Positions 32,399 through 41,648 are shown, counted from the first letter of the stretch. The stretch is DNA of 64,000 nt from Galbibacter pacificus (GCF_029603165.1 NZ_JAQSVC010000005.1:186001-250000), one strand, 5' to 3'. The notes: a model not told the origin generated them from the letters alone. A program made the numbers and translations.

Positions 32399-33547
32399 TT
32401 ATTCTTTTAAATTTTGATATACTTCCCGGCCTAATTCGGCCAAAAAGGGTATTCCAACGGTATCGTATTCATAATTCCCGTCGTTGTATATTTTGTTTTT
32501 GTTTACATTAATGGTTGCCGTGATTATAAATTCTACGTTGTTTTTGGTGTCTTGTATATATGCACAATCGGTTAGGTAACCATAGGCATAGCCAACTTTG
32601 TTGTATATTTTTATGTTTTCCGGGATATTTTCCTTGGTGTCTCCAATGATATAAAACTTGCCGTAACTGTCGTAATATTCAACAGGGTCGTAACCATGTT
32701 CCCTTGGGAGGCTGGACATGGATTTTAATACAAAATTATAGTCCGATTCGTTTAATTGAAAACGTTCTTCTTCCTTAAAGTTATCGGGAAAAATAATACG
32801 TTTCATTGTATTGTGCAAGGTAGAAACAGGCAGGTAGTTTTTAAGTGAAAAATCCATGGGTTCTGGTATAATACTGTCTCCTACCACATAGCCTGCGCCT
32901 TTGTGCAGGCGTTGCAATTGTAATTCTTCAATGGGCAAATTGGTAGTGCCCTTTACTTCGGTAAGAACGGTGTCGTTTTCGTAAAAAATCAAGGGTTTGG
33001 TCGTAAGCTCATAAGCGTTGTCTGTAGAGAGCCTATGGCTTATTCTTGCAGGCGAAAGTCCTTTGCTTTTTAATGTGGTGTTAATGTAATCTTTGCCAAG
33101 ATATTCAAAAAGACGATTAAAGGCTTCATTGTCGCTTACGGCATATATTTTATTGATTTCATCTTCAAAAGTCGTCTCTAGGCTGTCGCCTTCTACATAA
33201 AACTTGGTATTACGGTCAAAACGGTTGTCTCTTTCGAGTTTTTCCAAAGCCAATAGCGATATCGGGAATTTTACACTGCTGGCGGGGTAGAAGTAATTGT
33301 TATCGTCTACATGGTATGCATAATCGGTAAAAGTAACCTTATCGCTTGTCCTTTGTATGGTGCTTAACAGAATTTGAACTTCATAATAGTCCGTACTGTC
33401 GATTACATTTTTTATAAAGCTGTTTTTTGATGCAAGTACATGGTCTAAAAGGTTTGTCGGGTCTTTTTCTGAAGCACATGCCACAAGCAGAAAAAGGAGA
33501 AATATACTAATAGCTGTAAGCGAATTGTTCTTGTATTTCATTCTCAA
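32399..33547 (-). CDS. Lipoprotein serine hydrolase of the class A beta-lactamase fold
   Basis: 382 residues; ATG 33541 (MKYKNN) is an alternative start. A lipobox (LLVAC) follows a hydrophobic core. The fold's motifs are present: FYPASSVKFP (S-x-x-K), AVSDNEAF (SDN) and YNKVGYAYG in the place of KTG. The Thr/Ser to Val change in the third motif argues against strong beta-lactamase activity, so a peptidase or esterase role on the cell envelope is more likely. It starts 8 bp after the thioredoxin-fold gene, in the same transcript. Any effect on beta-lactam resistance would need testing. Confidence 0.75.
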   Translation of the reverse strand: MRMKYKNNSLTAISIFLLFLLVACASEKDPTNLLDHVLASKNSFIKNVIDSTDYYEVQILLSTIQRTSDKVTFTDYAYHVDDNNYFYPASSVKFPISLLALEKLERDNRFDRNTKFYVEGDSLETTFEDEINKIYAVSDNEAFNRLFEYLGKDYINTTLKSKGLSPARISHRLSTDNAYELTTKPLIFYENDTVLTEVKGTTNLPIEELQLQRLHKGAGYVVGDSIIPEPMDFSLKNYLPVSTLHNTMKRIIFPDNFKEEERFQLNESDYNFVLKSMSSLPREHGYDPVEYYDSYGKFYIIGDTKENIPENIKIYNKVGYAYGYLTDCAYIQDTKNNVEFIITATINVNKNKIYNDGNYEYDTVGIPFLAELGREVYQNLKE

Positions 33548-33555
33548 GACTTTGT

Positions 33556-34074
33556 TTATTTGCTTTTTTCTGGACTGTATTCTTGCCAGCTGGTGTCCTT
33601 GTAGATATCGTCTCCAAAATAACGGGCAATCTTTAAGAACCCATCGGCTTTTTGGTAGCCGGGAACAGGTGACAATATTTGTTGGTCGGGTGTTAAGAAA
33701 ATAACCGTGGGGAAACTCATTTTTCCTTGGAGCAATGCTACGGCAAGCTCATGGTAGCCCCTATTTCCCTGCGGGATATATTTAAAGGTCTTGTCTTTAT
33801 ATACAATATCTTCTTTTTCTTCGGCATCCATTTTTACCATATAGAAATTTTGGGTCATATAGGCTGCAACATCGGGATGATTAAAGGTGTCCTTGTCCAT
33901 TTTTTTACACCATCCGCACCAGTCGGTATAAATATCTACAAATATTTTTTTTGGGGTTTTGTCGGTGGCAGCCTTATTTACAGCTTCTGTCCAGGACATC
34001 CATTCAATTTCTTGGGCCTGCATGGCAAAGGCCAAAAGAAACATAACAATGACAAAAAATACATTTTTTTTCAT
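33556..34074 (-). CDS. Exported thioredoxin-fold protein (CGWC)
   Basis: 172 residues with a signal peptide (FFVIVMFLLAFAMQAQ). The thioredoxin-like domain has the redox motif in DWCGWCKKMDKDTF (Cys pair near residues 52 and 55) and the cis-Pro loop MSFPTVIFLTP. This is the DUF255/thioredoxin_7-like type often found in Bacteroidota. Periplasmic disulfide reduction or protection is the likely job. It is the first gene of a leftward group of four (serine hydrolase, VOC, Nudix). Confidence 0.85.
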   Translation of the reverse strand: MKKNVFFVIVMFLLAFAMQAQEIEWMSWTEAVNKAATDKTPKKIFVDIYTDWCGWCKKMDKDTFNHPDVAAYMTQNFYMVKMDAEEKEDIVYKDKTFKYIPQGNRGYHELAVALLQGKMSFPTVIFLTPDQQILSPVPGYQKADGFLKIARYFGDDIYKDTSWQEYSPEKSK

Positions 34075-34181
34075 TTTTAAAATTTTTAGTTCAGTAGCAA
34101 TGATGGGGCTTTGGTTTTATATTGCAAATATAATTCCGTAAACCAAAAGTCAATGGTTCCGGAGCTGTTCATCCCGAAAAT

Positions 34182-34199
34182 TCCCGATGGCCATCGGGA
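34182..34199. repeat. 18-bp perfect palindrome
   Basis: TCCCGATGG and CCATCGGGA are contiguous exact complements, and CATCCCGAAAATTCCCGA precedes them. It lies between the thioredoxin gene start and the lysA terminator. There is no T-tract, so it may be an intergenic REP-like hairpin rather than a terminator. Confidence 0.45.
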
Positions 34200-34269
34200 T
34201 GAGGCGGTCTCATATATTGAGTAAATATAGCAAAATATAGTTGTTTGTTGCACAACCATATAAAATAAA

Positions 34270-34302
34270 GAAGCCGAAAATAAGTTTTTCGGGCCTTTTT
34301 TA
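34270..34302 (-). terminator. Terminator of lysA
   Basis: Read leftward, AGGCCCGAAAA pairs with TTTTCGGCTT around the loop ACTTA, with one bulged base, and is followed by TCTTTATTTTA. It lies 7 bp behind the lysA stop. Confidence 0.65.
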
Positions 34303-34308
34303 GTGTTT

Positions 34309-35550
34309 TTAAGCTTCCTTGACGAGCTCTTTTTTTGTTAGCGAAGGAATATCGAGATCAACGAGATTGTTGGTTAAATCGCTAAACGTTTCCCTTTTTC
34401 TAATTAAATGCCCTTTTCCTTTGTGCCATAAAACTTCGGCAGGACGGAACCTGGAATTGTAGTTGCTCGCCATGGAAAAGCAGTAGGCTCCTGCATTTTT
34501 AAAGCAAAGGATATCGCCTTCGGATATTTCATTAATACGCCTGTTGCTGCCAAAAGTATCTGTTTCGCATATATATCCTACAATGGAATAAAAGCGTTCC
34601 TTGCCTTTTGGGTTCGAAATGTTGTAGATTTTGTGGTAAGAATTGTATAACATTGGCCTTATTAAATGATTAAAACCAGAATCTATACCGGCAAAAACAG
34701 TCGATGTAGTTTGTTTTACCACATTTACTTTGGCAAGGAAATATCCGGCCTCGCTTACCAAAAACTTACCGGGCTCGAAAGCCAGCGTAAGGTCTCTTCC
34801 AAATTCTTTGCAAAAGCTGTTAAAACGTTTGGTAAGTTTTTTGCCAAGCTCTTCCACATTGGTTTCTATGTCGCCTTCTTTATATGGCACTTTAAACCCG
34901 CTGCCAAAATCTATAAACTCCAGGTCTTGGAAATTTTTGGCAGTTTCAAAAAGTATTTCTGAAGCATACAGGAAGACTTCAATATCCAAGATATCGCTTC
35001 CTGTATGCATATGGATGCCGTTTACTCGCATCCCAGTATTTTCAACAATTCTAAGAATATGCGGAATTTGGTGTATGCTAATACCGAATTTAGAATCGAT
35101 ATGCCCTACCGAAATATTAGAATTTCCCCCGGCCATAACATGCGGGTTTATCCTGATGCATACCGGTATTTCGGGATTTCTGGTGCCAAATTGCTCCAGA
35201 ATTGATAAATTGTCGATGTTGATCTGTACGCCCAATTTGGCAACTTCTTCAATCTCTTCTAGAGACACGCCGTTTGGGGTGAAGATAATATCTTCTGGCT
35301 TAAAACCAGCCATAAGGCCCAGTTGTACTTCTTGTATGGAAACGGTGTCCAGACCACTTCCAAGAGAATTCATAAGTTTAAGCACCGCAACATTTGATAG
35401 CGCTTTTACAGCATAATTTAACTTTAACTGCTTTACGTTTTTAAAAGCAGCAGTTAATCTGTTATACTGTGAAATGATTTTTTCCGAGTCGTATACATAT
35501 ACGGGACTGCCAAACTCTTTGGCTACATTTAAAAGGTCGCTATGGTTCAT
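34309..35550 (-). CDS. lysA: Diaminopimelate decarboxylase
   Basis: 413 residues of the fold-III PLP decarboxylases. It converts meso-diaminopimelate to L-lysine, the last step of the pathway that dapD (elsewhere in this window) feeds. The PLP lysine lies in LNYAVKALSNVAVLKL; further marks are NGVSLEEIEEV, GSNSNISVG-like NISVGHIDSKFG, HMHTGSDI, DFGSGFKVPY, EPGKFLV, and near the C-terminus GAYCFSMASNYNSRFRP with the substrate-binding Tyr. It stands alone with its own terminator and about 230 bp of upstream sequence. Confidence 0.93.
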   Translation of the reverse strand: MNHSDLLNVAKEFGSPVYVYDSEKIISQYNRLTAAFKNVKQLKLNYAVKALSNVAVLKLMNSLGSGLDTVSIQEVQLGLMAGFKPEDIIFTPNGVSLEEIEEVAKLGVQINIDNLSILEQFGTRNPEIPVCIRINPHVMAGGNSNISVGHIDSKFGISIHQIPHILRIVENTGMRVNGIHMHTGSDILDIEVFLYASEILFETAKNFQDLEFIDFGSGFKVPYKEGDIETNVEELGKKLTKRFNSFCKEFGRDLTLAFEPGKFLVSEAGYFLAKVNVVKQTTSTVFAGIDSGFNHLIRPMLYNSYHKIYNISNPKGKERFYSIVGYICETDTFGSNRRINEISEGDILCFKNAGAYCFSMASNYNSRFRPAEVLWHKGKGHLIRKRETFSDLTNNLVDLDIPSLTKKELVKEA

Positions 35551-35780
35551 ACTACATTATAAATTAGAAGGCAAAATTATAAAAGTGCCTTTTTTATTGA
35601 AAATAATTAGCGTTAAATAACTAAATATAAAACACATTGTTATAATTATAACAATCTAGAAGACCTGTATAATCAACCAATGGCTCTAAATTTTTTTGTA
35701 AATTTAAACAATAAGTTGATATTAAGGTAAATTATAATATCACGGAGAATTTTTATAAGAAGCGTTTTTAAAATATATTC

Positions 35781-36416
35781 ATGAACAGGATCATTCCTTT
35801 ATTTCCCTTACAACTTGTGGTTTTTCCGGATGAAGAGCTCCCTATTCATGTTTTTGAAGACCGTTATCTTCAGCTTATAAAAGATTGCAAGCGGGGAAAA
35901 CTCAATTTTGGTATCCCGGTTTTTTTTGAAGGCAAGATCGAATTTGGTACAGAAATGATTATCAAAAAGATTGTCCGGACCTACGAAAACGGTGTAATGG
36001 ACATTGTTTGCAAGGGAAAACGCGTGTTTAAAGTTGAAAAATTTTTTAATCCTATTCCCAATAAATTGTATGCGGGCGGTGAAGTAACCTTTATGCCCCG
36101 CAAAAACGATGGCACCCAACAGCAAAAACAAAAGGTAATAGATTTGATATATCAATTATACAATAGTATCGATGTAACGGTTGCCTCTATTGATATTGAA
36201 ACGTTTAGCAGCTTTTCTTTTGCCCATAAAATCGGGATGAATATTGAAGATGAATACAAATTAATTCAGATTAAAAGTGAAAACGCCCGGTTGCGCTACC
36301 TTGAAAAGCACTTTACCAAAGTCCTTCCCGTTTTGAAGCAGATAAACAGGACCAAAGAGCTGATTCAAATGAACGGACATTTTAAAAATCTGGATCCCTT
36401 GGATTTTAGCGGTTAA
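35781..36416 (+). CDS. LON-domain (peptidase S16 N-terminal-like) protein
   Basis: 211 residues forming a stand-alone Lon substrate-binding domain: NRIIPLFPLQLVVFPDEELPIHVFEDRYLQLI is the classic start, followed by FGIPVFF and MDIVCKGKRVFKVEKF, and a helical C-terminal part (LIQIKSENARLRYLEKHF). It lacks the AAA ATPase and protease domains of Lon, which is normal for this family. It may bind unfolded proteins. No operon partner is evident; sucC follows after 200 bp with its own promoter. Confidence 0.85.
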   Translation: MNRIIPLFPLQLVVFPDEELPIHVFEDRYLQLIKDCKRGKLNFGIPVFFEGKIEFGTEMIIKKIVRTYENGVMDIVCKGKRVFKVEKFFNPIPNKLYAGGEVTFMPRKNDGTQQQKQKVIDLIYQLYNSIDVTVASIDIETFSSFSFAHKIGMNIEDEYKLIQIKSENARLRYLEKHFTKVLPVLKQINRTKELIQMNGHFKNLDPLDFSG

Positions 36417-36557
36417 CAAGTTAACAATAAGTTTAAAAGATAAAGCGCTTAAAAATTTACTGCGGCGTTTTTTCATCTATATAAAAAGTCCATGTTCGTC
36501 TGCGTAACAATTTTATGTGTTTTTGTATGCATTGACTTCCAAAAAAATAATTCTAGA

Positions 36558-36589
36558 TTGGGTTTATTAAACTCCATTTGTTACTTTTG
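36558..36589 (+). promoter_or_regulatory. Candidate sucC promoter
   Basis: TTG (36558-36560), a 21-bp spacer and TACTTTTG (36582-36589) fit the Flavobacterium pattern TTG-N17-23-TAnnTTTG exactly. Transcription would start near 36597, about 20 nt before the sucC ATG. Confidence 0.55.
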
Positions 36590-36618
36590 TTCCGCTTTAA
36601 ATTATACAATGTATCGTT

Positions 36619-37812
36619 ATGAATTTACACGAATATCAAGGAAAAGAAATATTAGCAAGTTTTGGAGTACGCATTCAGCGAGGTATTGTAGCACAAAATG
36701 CTGCGGAAGCTGTTAATGCTGCAAAGCAATTAACCGAGGAAACCGGGACCGGTTGGCATGTTATAAAAGCCCAGGTTCATGCCGGTGGACGAGGAAAGGG
36801 CGGTGGTGTCAAGCTTGCTAAAAACCTTAAAGAAGTTGAAGAACTGGCTGGAAATATCATCGGGATGAACTTGGTAACCCCACAAACATTAAAAGAGGGG
36901 AAAAAAGTACACCAAGTATTGGTGGCCGAAGACGTGTATTATCCAGGTGATAGCGAAACTTCAGAATTCTACATGTCGGTACTTTTGGACAGAAGCAAAG
37001 GAAAAAACATGATTATGTATTCTACCGAAGGTGGAATGGATATTGAAGAAGTGGCAGAAAAAACCCCTCACCTAATTTTTAACGAGGAAGTAGACCCCGC
37101 AACAGGATTGTTGCCTTTCCAGGCCAGAAGAATTGCTTTTAACCTAGGTTTGAGTGGTACGGCTTTTAAGGAAATGACAAAATTTGTGACTGCTCTCTAT
37201 AAAGCATACGAATCTTCTGATTCTTCTTTATTTGAAATTAACCCGGTGTTAAAAACATCAGACGATAAAATAATGGCCGTTGATGCCAAGGTAACCATTG
37301 ACGATAATGCATTGTACCGCCATAAGGATTATGCCGAAATGCGCGATTTACGCGAGGAAGATCCCATTGAAGTAGAGGCAAAGGCTGCCGGACTTAACTT
37401 TGTAAACCTTGACGGAAACGTAGGCTGTATGGTAAACGGTGCAGGATTGGCAATGGCAACCATGGACCTTATTAAAATGGCCGGCGGCGAGCCAGCCAAC
37501 TTCCTTGATGTAGGTGGAACTGCCGATGCAAAAAGAGTAGAAACAGCTTTCCGTATCATATTAAAAGATCCCAACGTAAAGGCTATTCTTGTTAATATTT
37601 TTGGAGGTATCGTGCGTTGCGACCGTGTTGCGCAAGGTATTGTAGATGCCTACAAAAACATGGGCGATGCTATTAAAGTGCCAATTATTGTGCGCTTGCA
37701 GGGAACCAATGCCGAAATAGCAAAAGATCTTATCGATAATTCCGGACTTGCAGTGCACTCGGCTATCGAGTTTAAAGAAGCTGCCGATAAAGTTCAGGAA
37801 GTTTTAAAATAA
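36619..37812 (+). CDS. sucC: Succinyl-CoA synthetase (ADP-forming) beta subunit
   Basis: 397 residues. It forms the beta subunit of the citric-acid-cycle enzyme that makes ATP (or GTP) and succinate from succinyl-CoA. The N-terminal ATP-grasp domain begins MNLHEYQGKEILASFG and has VKAQVHAGGRGKGGGVKL-like KAQVHAGGRGKGGGVK; the C-terminal CoA-ligase domain contains MVNGAGLAMATMD, GGEPANFLDVGGTA and LVNIFGGIVRCD. The start is secure by homology. sucD is not adjacent: a terminator follows at once, so the alpha subunit is encoded elsewhere, a usual arrangement in Flavobacteriaceae as far as I know. Confidence 0.96.
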   Translation: MNLHEYQGKEILASFGVRIQRGIVAQNAAEAVNAAKQLTEETGTGWHVIKAQVHAGGRGKGGGVKLAKNLKEVEELAGNIIGMNLVTPQTLKEGKKVHQVLVAEDVYYPGDSETSEFYMSVLLDRSKGKNMIMYSTEGGMDIEEVAEKTPHLIFNEEVDPATGLLPFQARRIAFNLGLSGTAFKEMTKFVTALYKAYESSDSSLFEINPVLKTSDDKIMAVDAKVTIDDNALYRHKDYAEMRDLREEDPIEVEAKAAGLNFVNLDGNVGCMVNGAGLAMATMDLIKMAGGEPANFLDVGGTADAKRVETAFRIILKDPNVKAILVNIFGGIVRCDRVAQGIVDAYKNMGDAIKVPIIVRLQGTNAEIAKDLIDNSGLAVHSAIEFKEAADKVQEVLK

Positions 37813-37837
37813 TTAATTGTATTTATATTGATTCTTA

Positions 37838-37863
37838 AATCCCGGCAATGCCGGGATTTTTTG
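37838..37863 (+). terminator. sucC terminator
   Basis: Arms AATCCCGGC (37838-37846) and GCCGGGATT (37850-37858), a 3-nt loop and a following T-run (TTTTTTG). Confidence 0.9.
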
Positions 37864-38222
37864 TTTTGCGATGTAAACTCATCTAGGTATATAGTTGCTA
37901 TGTAAATTTAATGTTAGCACAATAGCCCGTTTTGTCTAAAATTGATGATTTTTCTAACAGAGCATCTTTTTAGTATAAACTATTTACGTTTTTACTTTCT
38001 GTATATTTTTTCTTTTTGAATAAAACGAATAAAATTGATAAATTCATAACAAGCTTTTTATTCTTATAAAATAGTAAATACTTTCCCGCACGTATTGTAT
38101 AAAGGCTTGGCATAAATTGGGTCGTTTATGATATGTAATTCTTGAATTATTAAGCAATTGTTATCTCTTTTAAAAATTGGTTAACTAATTAATATTCAGT
38201 TTTTTGTAAATGTTTTTGTAGT

Positions 38223-38230
38223 TAATTTTG
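38223..38230 (+). promoter_or_regulatory. Candidate -7 element for the small secreted protein
   Basis: TAATTTTG matches TAnnTTTG exactly, 32 nt before the ATG at 38262. A TTTG lies 16 bp upstream (38203-38206), slightly closer than the usual spacing. Confidence 0.45.
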
Positions 38231-38261
38231 ACCCATAATCAATAATCAAAAAAAGAACATT

Positions 38262-38597
38262 ATGAAAAACGTAAAATTATTTGCAGTAATGGTCATGCTA
38301 ATAGCAACCAATGTATTGGCGGCCAACAACGATCCAAAACCAGTAGGAAAAACAGTTGTTAAACAATTATCGACTATTTTAGGTACGCCAGCCTTTAAGG
38401 TAACCGAAGACGACATACTAGCCAATGTGCGCTTTATGGTTAATCTGGAAGGAGAAATCGTGGTGCTTACCGTGAAAGCTGAAAATGATATCGTAGAAGA
38501 ATATATTAAAAGTAGGATGAACTATAAAAAAGTTGAAGGCGATACCCTTAAAAAAGGAGAGGAGTATGTGGTAGATGTAAGGATTGTTGCCAAGTAA
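38262..38597 (+). CDS. Small exported protein of unknown function
   Basis: 111 residues. A signal peptide (LFAVMVMLIATNVLA, cut near residue 21) precedes a compact domain of about 90 residues: GTPAFKVTEDDILANVRFMVNLEGEIVVLTV, then VEEYIKSRMNYKKVEG, then KGEEYVVDVRIVAK. The alternating strand-helix-strand pattern recalls TonB C-terminal-like folds, but I cannot name a family. It has its own promoter and a very strong terminator, which suggests an abundant periplasmic protein. Confidence 0.7.
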   Translation: MKNVKLFAVMVMLIATNVLAANNDPKPVGKTVVKQLSTILGTPAFKVTEDDILANVRFMVNLEGEIVVLTVKAENDIVEEYIKSRMNYKKVEGDTLKKGEEYVVDVRIVAK

Positions 38598-38616
38598 CGC
38601 AGGGTTTTAAAAGAAG

Positions 38617-38642
38617 AAGAGGCGGCCAATTGGCCGCCTCTT
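38617..38642. terminator. Bidirectional terminator, perfect 26-bp palindrome
   Basis: AAGAGGCGGCCAA and TTGGCCGCCTCTT are exact complements with no spacer, between two converging genes. A-rich on the left (TTTTAAAAGAAG) and followed by a weak T-tract on both sides. Confidence 0.75.
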
Positions 38643-38648
38643 GAGTTT

Positions 38649-38834
38649 CTATAATCTAGCAATTTCTTCCCTAAGCTCTTCCTTGGTCTTTCCGGTCTTT
38701 TCTTGTACCCTACCCAACATTTCGTCAAACTTTCCTTCGGCAAAGGTCAAGTCGTCGTCGGTAAGGTCACCGTATTTCTGTTTAATTTTTCCTTTAATCT
38801 GGTTCCATTTACCCTTTAATTCTTCAGTATTCAT
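38649..38834 (-). CDS. CsbD-family stress protein
   Basis: 61 residues: [42 protein letters not shown] is the CsbD signature with its repeated K-G-K-x-x-x-K. Members are small, charged, stress-induced proteins of unknown mechanism; in Bacillus the gene is under the general stress sigma factor. Single gene, with a bidirectional terminator behind it. Confidence 0.9.
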   Translation of the reverse strand: MNTEELKGKWNQIKGKIKQKYGDLTDDDLTFAEGKFDEMLGRVQEKTGKTKEELREEIARL

Positions 38835-38985
38835 GATGTATTTTTTTAGTGATTAATAATATATTAAAGGTCAGTATATTATAAATCAAAATATCATAAA
38901 TGAAAGCCAACTTTGTCTTAAATGATGTTATAGAATTAGGCTGTTAAGGCAATAAAAGTTAAGGATTCTAAAAAAATCATGCTTT

Positions 38986-39672
38986 TTAAAGATGTAGCCC
39001 GCACTCTGTTTTCGGACTATTGTTCCAGCGGCCACTCCTGTCCTCGCCTGGAACCGTACAATGCTTACAGCCTATAGAGTTGTAGCCTTTTGCTACCAGT
39101 GGATGAAAAGGGAGCTGGTGTTCTTCAATAAAAGCATCCCTCTGTTGTTTGGAAACATCCAATAAAGGGTAAAACTTTAAAATTTCACCACGCATTTCAA
39201 AAATATCCAGTGTTGCCCTATGGTCGCTTTGCCATTCCATTAAACCGGACACCCAAACATTGAATTTCTTTTTTATGATGTCCAATGGCTTTACCTTATT
39301 GATGCTACAACAAAATTCAGGGTTCTTTTTATAAGTTTCGTCTTGTACCGTAAATTCGTATTCTTCCTTTATGGCACTTATGGAAGAAACGTTTAGTCCA
39401 TATAACTTGGTAAGTCTTTTTTTGTAATCTAAGGTTTCCGGGAAATGAAAACCCGTGTCTATAAAATATACTTTTTGTTGTTTGTGTATGTTTGAAAAAA
39501 GATGCAATAGAAAAGCAGAAGTAGCTGCAAAAGAGCTTGTTAGCATAACTTCACTTTGGTCAAAGTCGTTATACAGTTCGGCAATCCTTTCGTGAATGTT
39601 TAAGTTCTTGTACTTTTTATTAAGTGCTTTTATTTCCTCTTGGGTGAATACTCTTTTTTCTGTTACAATCAT
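38986..39672 (-). CDS. cysH: Adenylyl-sulfate (APS/PAPS) reductase CysH
   Basis: 228 residues of the PAPS-reductase family. The nucleotide-binding loop is LTSSFAATSAFLLHL, with VYFIDTGFHFPETL following. The FCCSINKVKP and GCKHCTVPGED cysteine pairs are the four [4Fe-4S] ligands seen in APS reductases, and the C-terminal KTECGLHL carries the catalytic Cys. The cluster ligands argue for adenylyl sulfate as substrate. The enzyme makes sulfite in sulfate assimilation. Other cys genes are not adjacent, so this copy is isolated from the rest of the pathway. Confidence 0.9.
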   Translation of the reverse strand: MIVTEKRVFTQEEIKALNKKYKNLNIHERIAELYNDFDQSEVMLTSSFAATSAFLLHLFSNIHKQQKVYFIDTGFHFPETLDYKKRLTKLYGLNVSSISAIKEEYEFTVQDETYKKNPEFCCSINKVKPLDIIKKKFNVWVSGLMEWQSDHRATLDIFEMRGEILKFYPLLDVSKQQRDAFIEEHQLPFHPLVAKGYNSIGCKHCTVPGEDRSGRWNNSPKTECGLHL

Positions 39673-39844
39673 AAAAGTCTATTAATTCTATAGGGTAATA
39701 GTTTTAATGCTGCAATATACTCTTTTTAATTATTATTTCGGGCATTTGTGAATGTTTCTTGTCGAAAAATTAGAAAAGTTTAACTATTGAAAAACAGAAT
39801 TATATATTTTAGTAGTGAAAAAACCATTGAAATGCCCCAATACA

Positions 39845-40249
39845 ATGAGTGAAAAAGAACAAAAGCTTAGCCTATTGTCTGAAATGATTGCCCTTATCCA
39901 AGCAGACCATTCCATCAACGACCGGGAATACGATTTTATTTATGCAATTGCTAAACATATGAACATTGCAAAAGAAGACCTTGACGCGTTGTTCGAGAAA
40001 AACCATGCCCCGTACATACCTCCAACTCCTGAATCTGAGCGGATTTTGCAGTTTCACCGATTGGTGTTGTTGATGAATATAGATAAGGATCAACATTCCA
40101 AAGAAGTACAGAAATTAAAAGAATTCGGCCTGCGCATGGGATTGAGCCCATTTGCCATGGACAGGGTGTTAAAAGTAATGGAAAATTATCCGGACAGGGT
40201 AGTGCCACCAGAAATTTTGGTAGCTATATTTAAAACATATTACAACTAG
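39845..40249 (+). CDS. TerB-like (tellurite-resistance TerB fold) protein
   Basis: About 134 residues from ATG 39845 (MSEKEQKLSLLSEMIAL); a GTG 30 bp upstream is less likely. The all-helical domain resembles TerB: LSEMIALIQADHSINDREYDFIYAIAKHMNI, then RLVLLMNIDKDQHSKEVQKLKEFGLRMGLS. Acidic residues in the AD.SIN.RE segment match the TerB metal-binding region. The role is unknown in most bacteria. Its stop overlaps the convergent DUF2254 gene by 4 bp. Confidence 0.65.
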   Translation: MSEKEQKLSLLSEMIALIQADHSINDREYDFIYAIAKHMNIAKEDLDALFEKNHAPYIPPTPESERILQFHRLVLLMNIDKDQHSKEVQKLKEFGLRMGLSPFAMDRVLKVMENYPDRVVPPEILVAIFKTYYN

Positions 40250-41547
40250 CTGCCATTGCCTAAATTAATATCGAAGCCTTTTAAATAGTTGTTCAATACA
40301 TCCTTATCGCTTTGATTGCTCAAGCTTGAACTGGCTTCCCTGGCAAGTGTTTTTATTTCATGCACAATACTTTCTTTATAACTTTTATCTACACAATGTT
40401 GGTATTGTAGGTATTTAAACATAACCATTAATTTCTGTATAATAATAATGTCGTGCTTGCAATACAACCTAATTGATGCCATAACGTTGTACAGTAGTTC
40501 CTTAAAACTTATGGATGTTTCGTAAACAATGGGGGTGTCGTCTTTGGTGTAAATGTTTGTATCTTTTTTTAACATTCTCAATGCCAACAATTCTGTTAAG
40601 TAATCAATGGCGTTAAGGGCGGTACCCGGATCGTTAATTCCCGGCGACATAGCTTTTACGGTTATCTCGGTTATTTGCTTAAAGGCCAGGACATAATTGT
40701 TGTGTATCAGTTCCCCTTTTGCAAATATAAAAGTACTTAAAGCTTCCTTGGCAACCTTTTCGTCCAACTCTTTTTCAGATAAGAGCAAGGGCACCCCGTC
40801 CAGTATAAAATTTCCTTTGGCAACCAGTATTTTAAATTTTGTTTTATGTTCACTTGCAATTTCTATAAGCGCATCCATGGCTATTGTTTGCAAATACCCG
40901 GAGCGGTTGGAGTTGTACTTTTTCCATTGTTCTGTTTCGGGAAAAACAACCGGATTGCCATTTTGAGCATCTATTAGTTTATTAAGCCTCGACTTTGAAG
41001 AATCGTAAATGTTTTCTAGGATATTGTTTATCTGTATGGACTGCGATATCGAATGGATAAAATATACAAATGCGGCCAGGCAGAACACGGTTAAAAAAAT
41101 GCTTATCAAAACGGAAAAGCCCGGTATTTTATCCTTGTCGGCGGTAGGTTCTATAGATACCAATATAAAAATACAATAAAGCAGCGTGGCAATATACAGC
41201 CCAAGTACCAATTGATGCCTCCGGTTGGAAATTAGTCCCGGTAAAATACGTGGAGAAAAACTGTTTGAAGCTTGGTTGAGCAATACCATAACCATTGAAA
41301 AGCTAAAAACCATTAACGATATAAGCCCCCCGATAAATACGCCCAAAAGCGCGCGTGCGGTATCGGCATTATCTAGAACTAAAAGAGGGATGTTATTCCT
41401 AAAGTACTTCGAAGCCCCTAAATTTTCCAGATAGATCATTATAAACGCAAAAAGCACTCCCAAAACAGCAATAATCGATGGGTAAAAGGCAATTTGATTT
41501 TCTATGTTCGTAAAAAAGGTTTTAAGTTTTCGAAGTATAATTTTCAT
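40246..41547 (-). CDS. DUF2254 membrane protein
   Basis: 433 residues. Four membrane helices lie in the N-terminal half (about residues 20-42, 66-90, 111-133 and 140-165). A soluble C-terminal half contains conserved KAMSPGINDPGTALNAIDYL, typical of DUF2254, and ends in a helical tail. The family is widespread and uncharacterised; a channel or transporter role has been suggested only from topology. Single gene, convergent with the TerB-like gene. Confidence 0.85.
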   Translation of the reverse strand: MKIILRKLKTFFTNIENQIAFYPSIIAVLGVLFAFIMIYLENLGASKYFRNNIPLLVLDNADTARALLGVFIGGLISLMVFSFSMVMVLLNQASNSFSPRILPGLISNRRHQLVLGLYIATLLYCIFILVSIEPTADKDKIPGFSVLISIFLTVFCLAAFVYFIHSISQSIQINNILENIYDSSKSRLNKLIDAQNGNPVVFPETEQWKKYNSNRSGYLQTIAMDALIEIASEHKTKFKILVAKGNFILDGVPLLLSEKELDEKVAKEALSTFIFAKGELIHNNYVLAFKQITEITVKAMSPGINDPGTALNAIDYLTELLALRMLKKDTNIYTKDDTPIVYETSISFKELLYNVMASIRLYCKHDIIIIQKLMVMFKYLQYQHCVDKSYKESIVHEIKTLAREASSSLSNQSDKDVLNNYLKGFDINLGNGS

Positions 41548-41648
41548 GTAGGAGCATATTTTATGGCGTATCTAAATATAATACTTTCTAGGTTTCTGCC
41601 ATTTTTAGCTTCATTTTAAACTTAAAAACATACAAATCAAGACTAAAT

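Larger units (their letters stand above)
37813..38261. other. 449-bp intergenic region after sucC
   Basis: It begins with the sucC terminator (37838-37863). About 370 bp of very AT-rich DNA follow, with no coding frame and no tRNA-like fold. The last 40 bp hold the -7 element at 38223-38230 for the small secreted protein. Confidence 0.5.

Noticed and set aside
34730-35416. 228-codon open frame on the plus strand
   Set aside because: Antisense to lysA, whose PLP and substrate motifs are all present; typical shadow frame rich in Ser and Pro.
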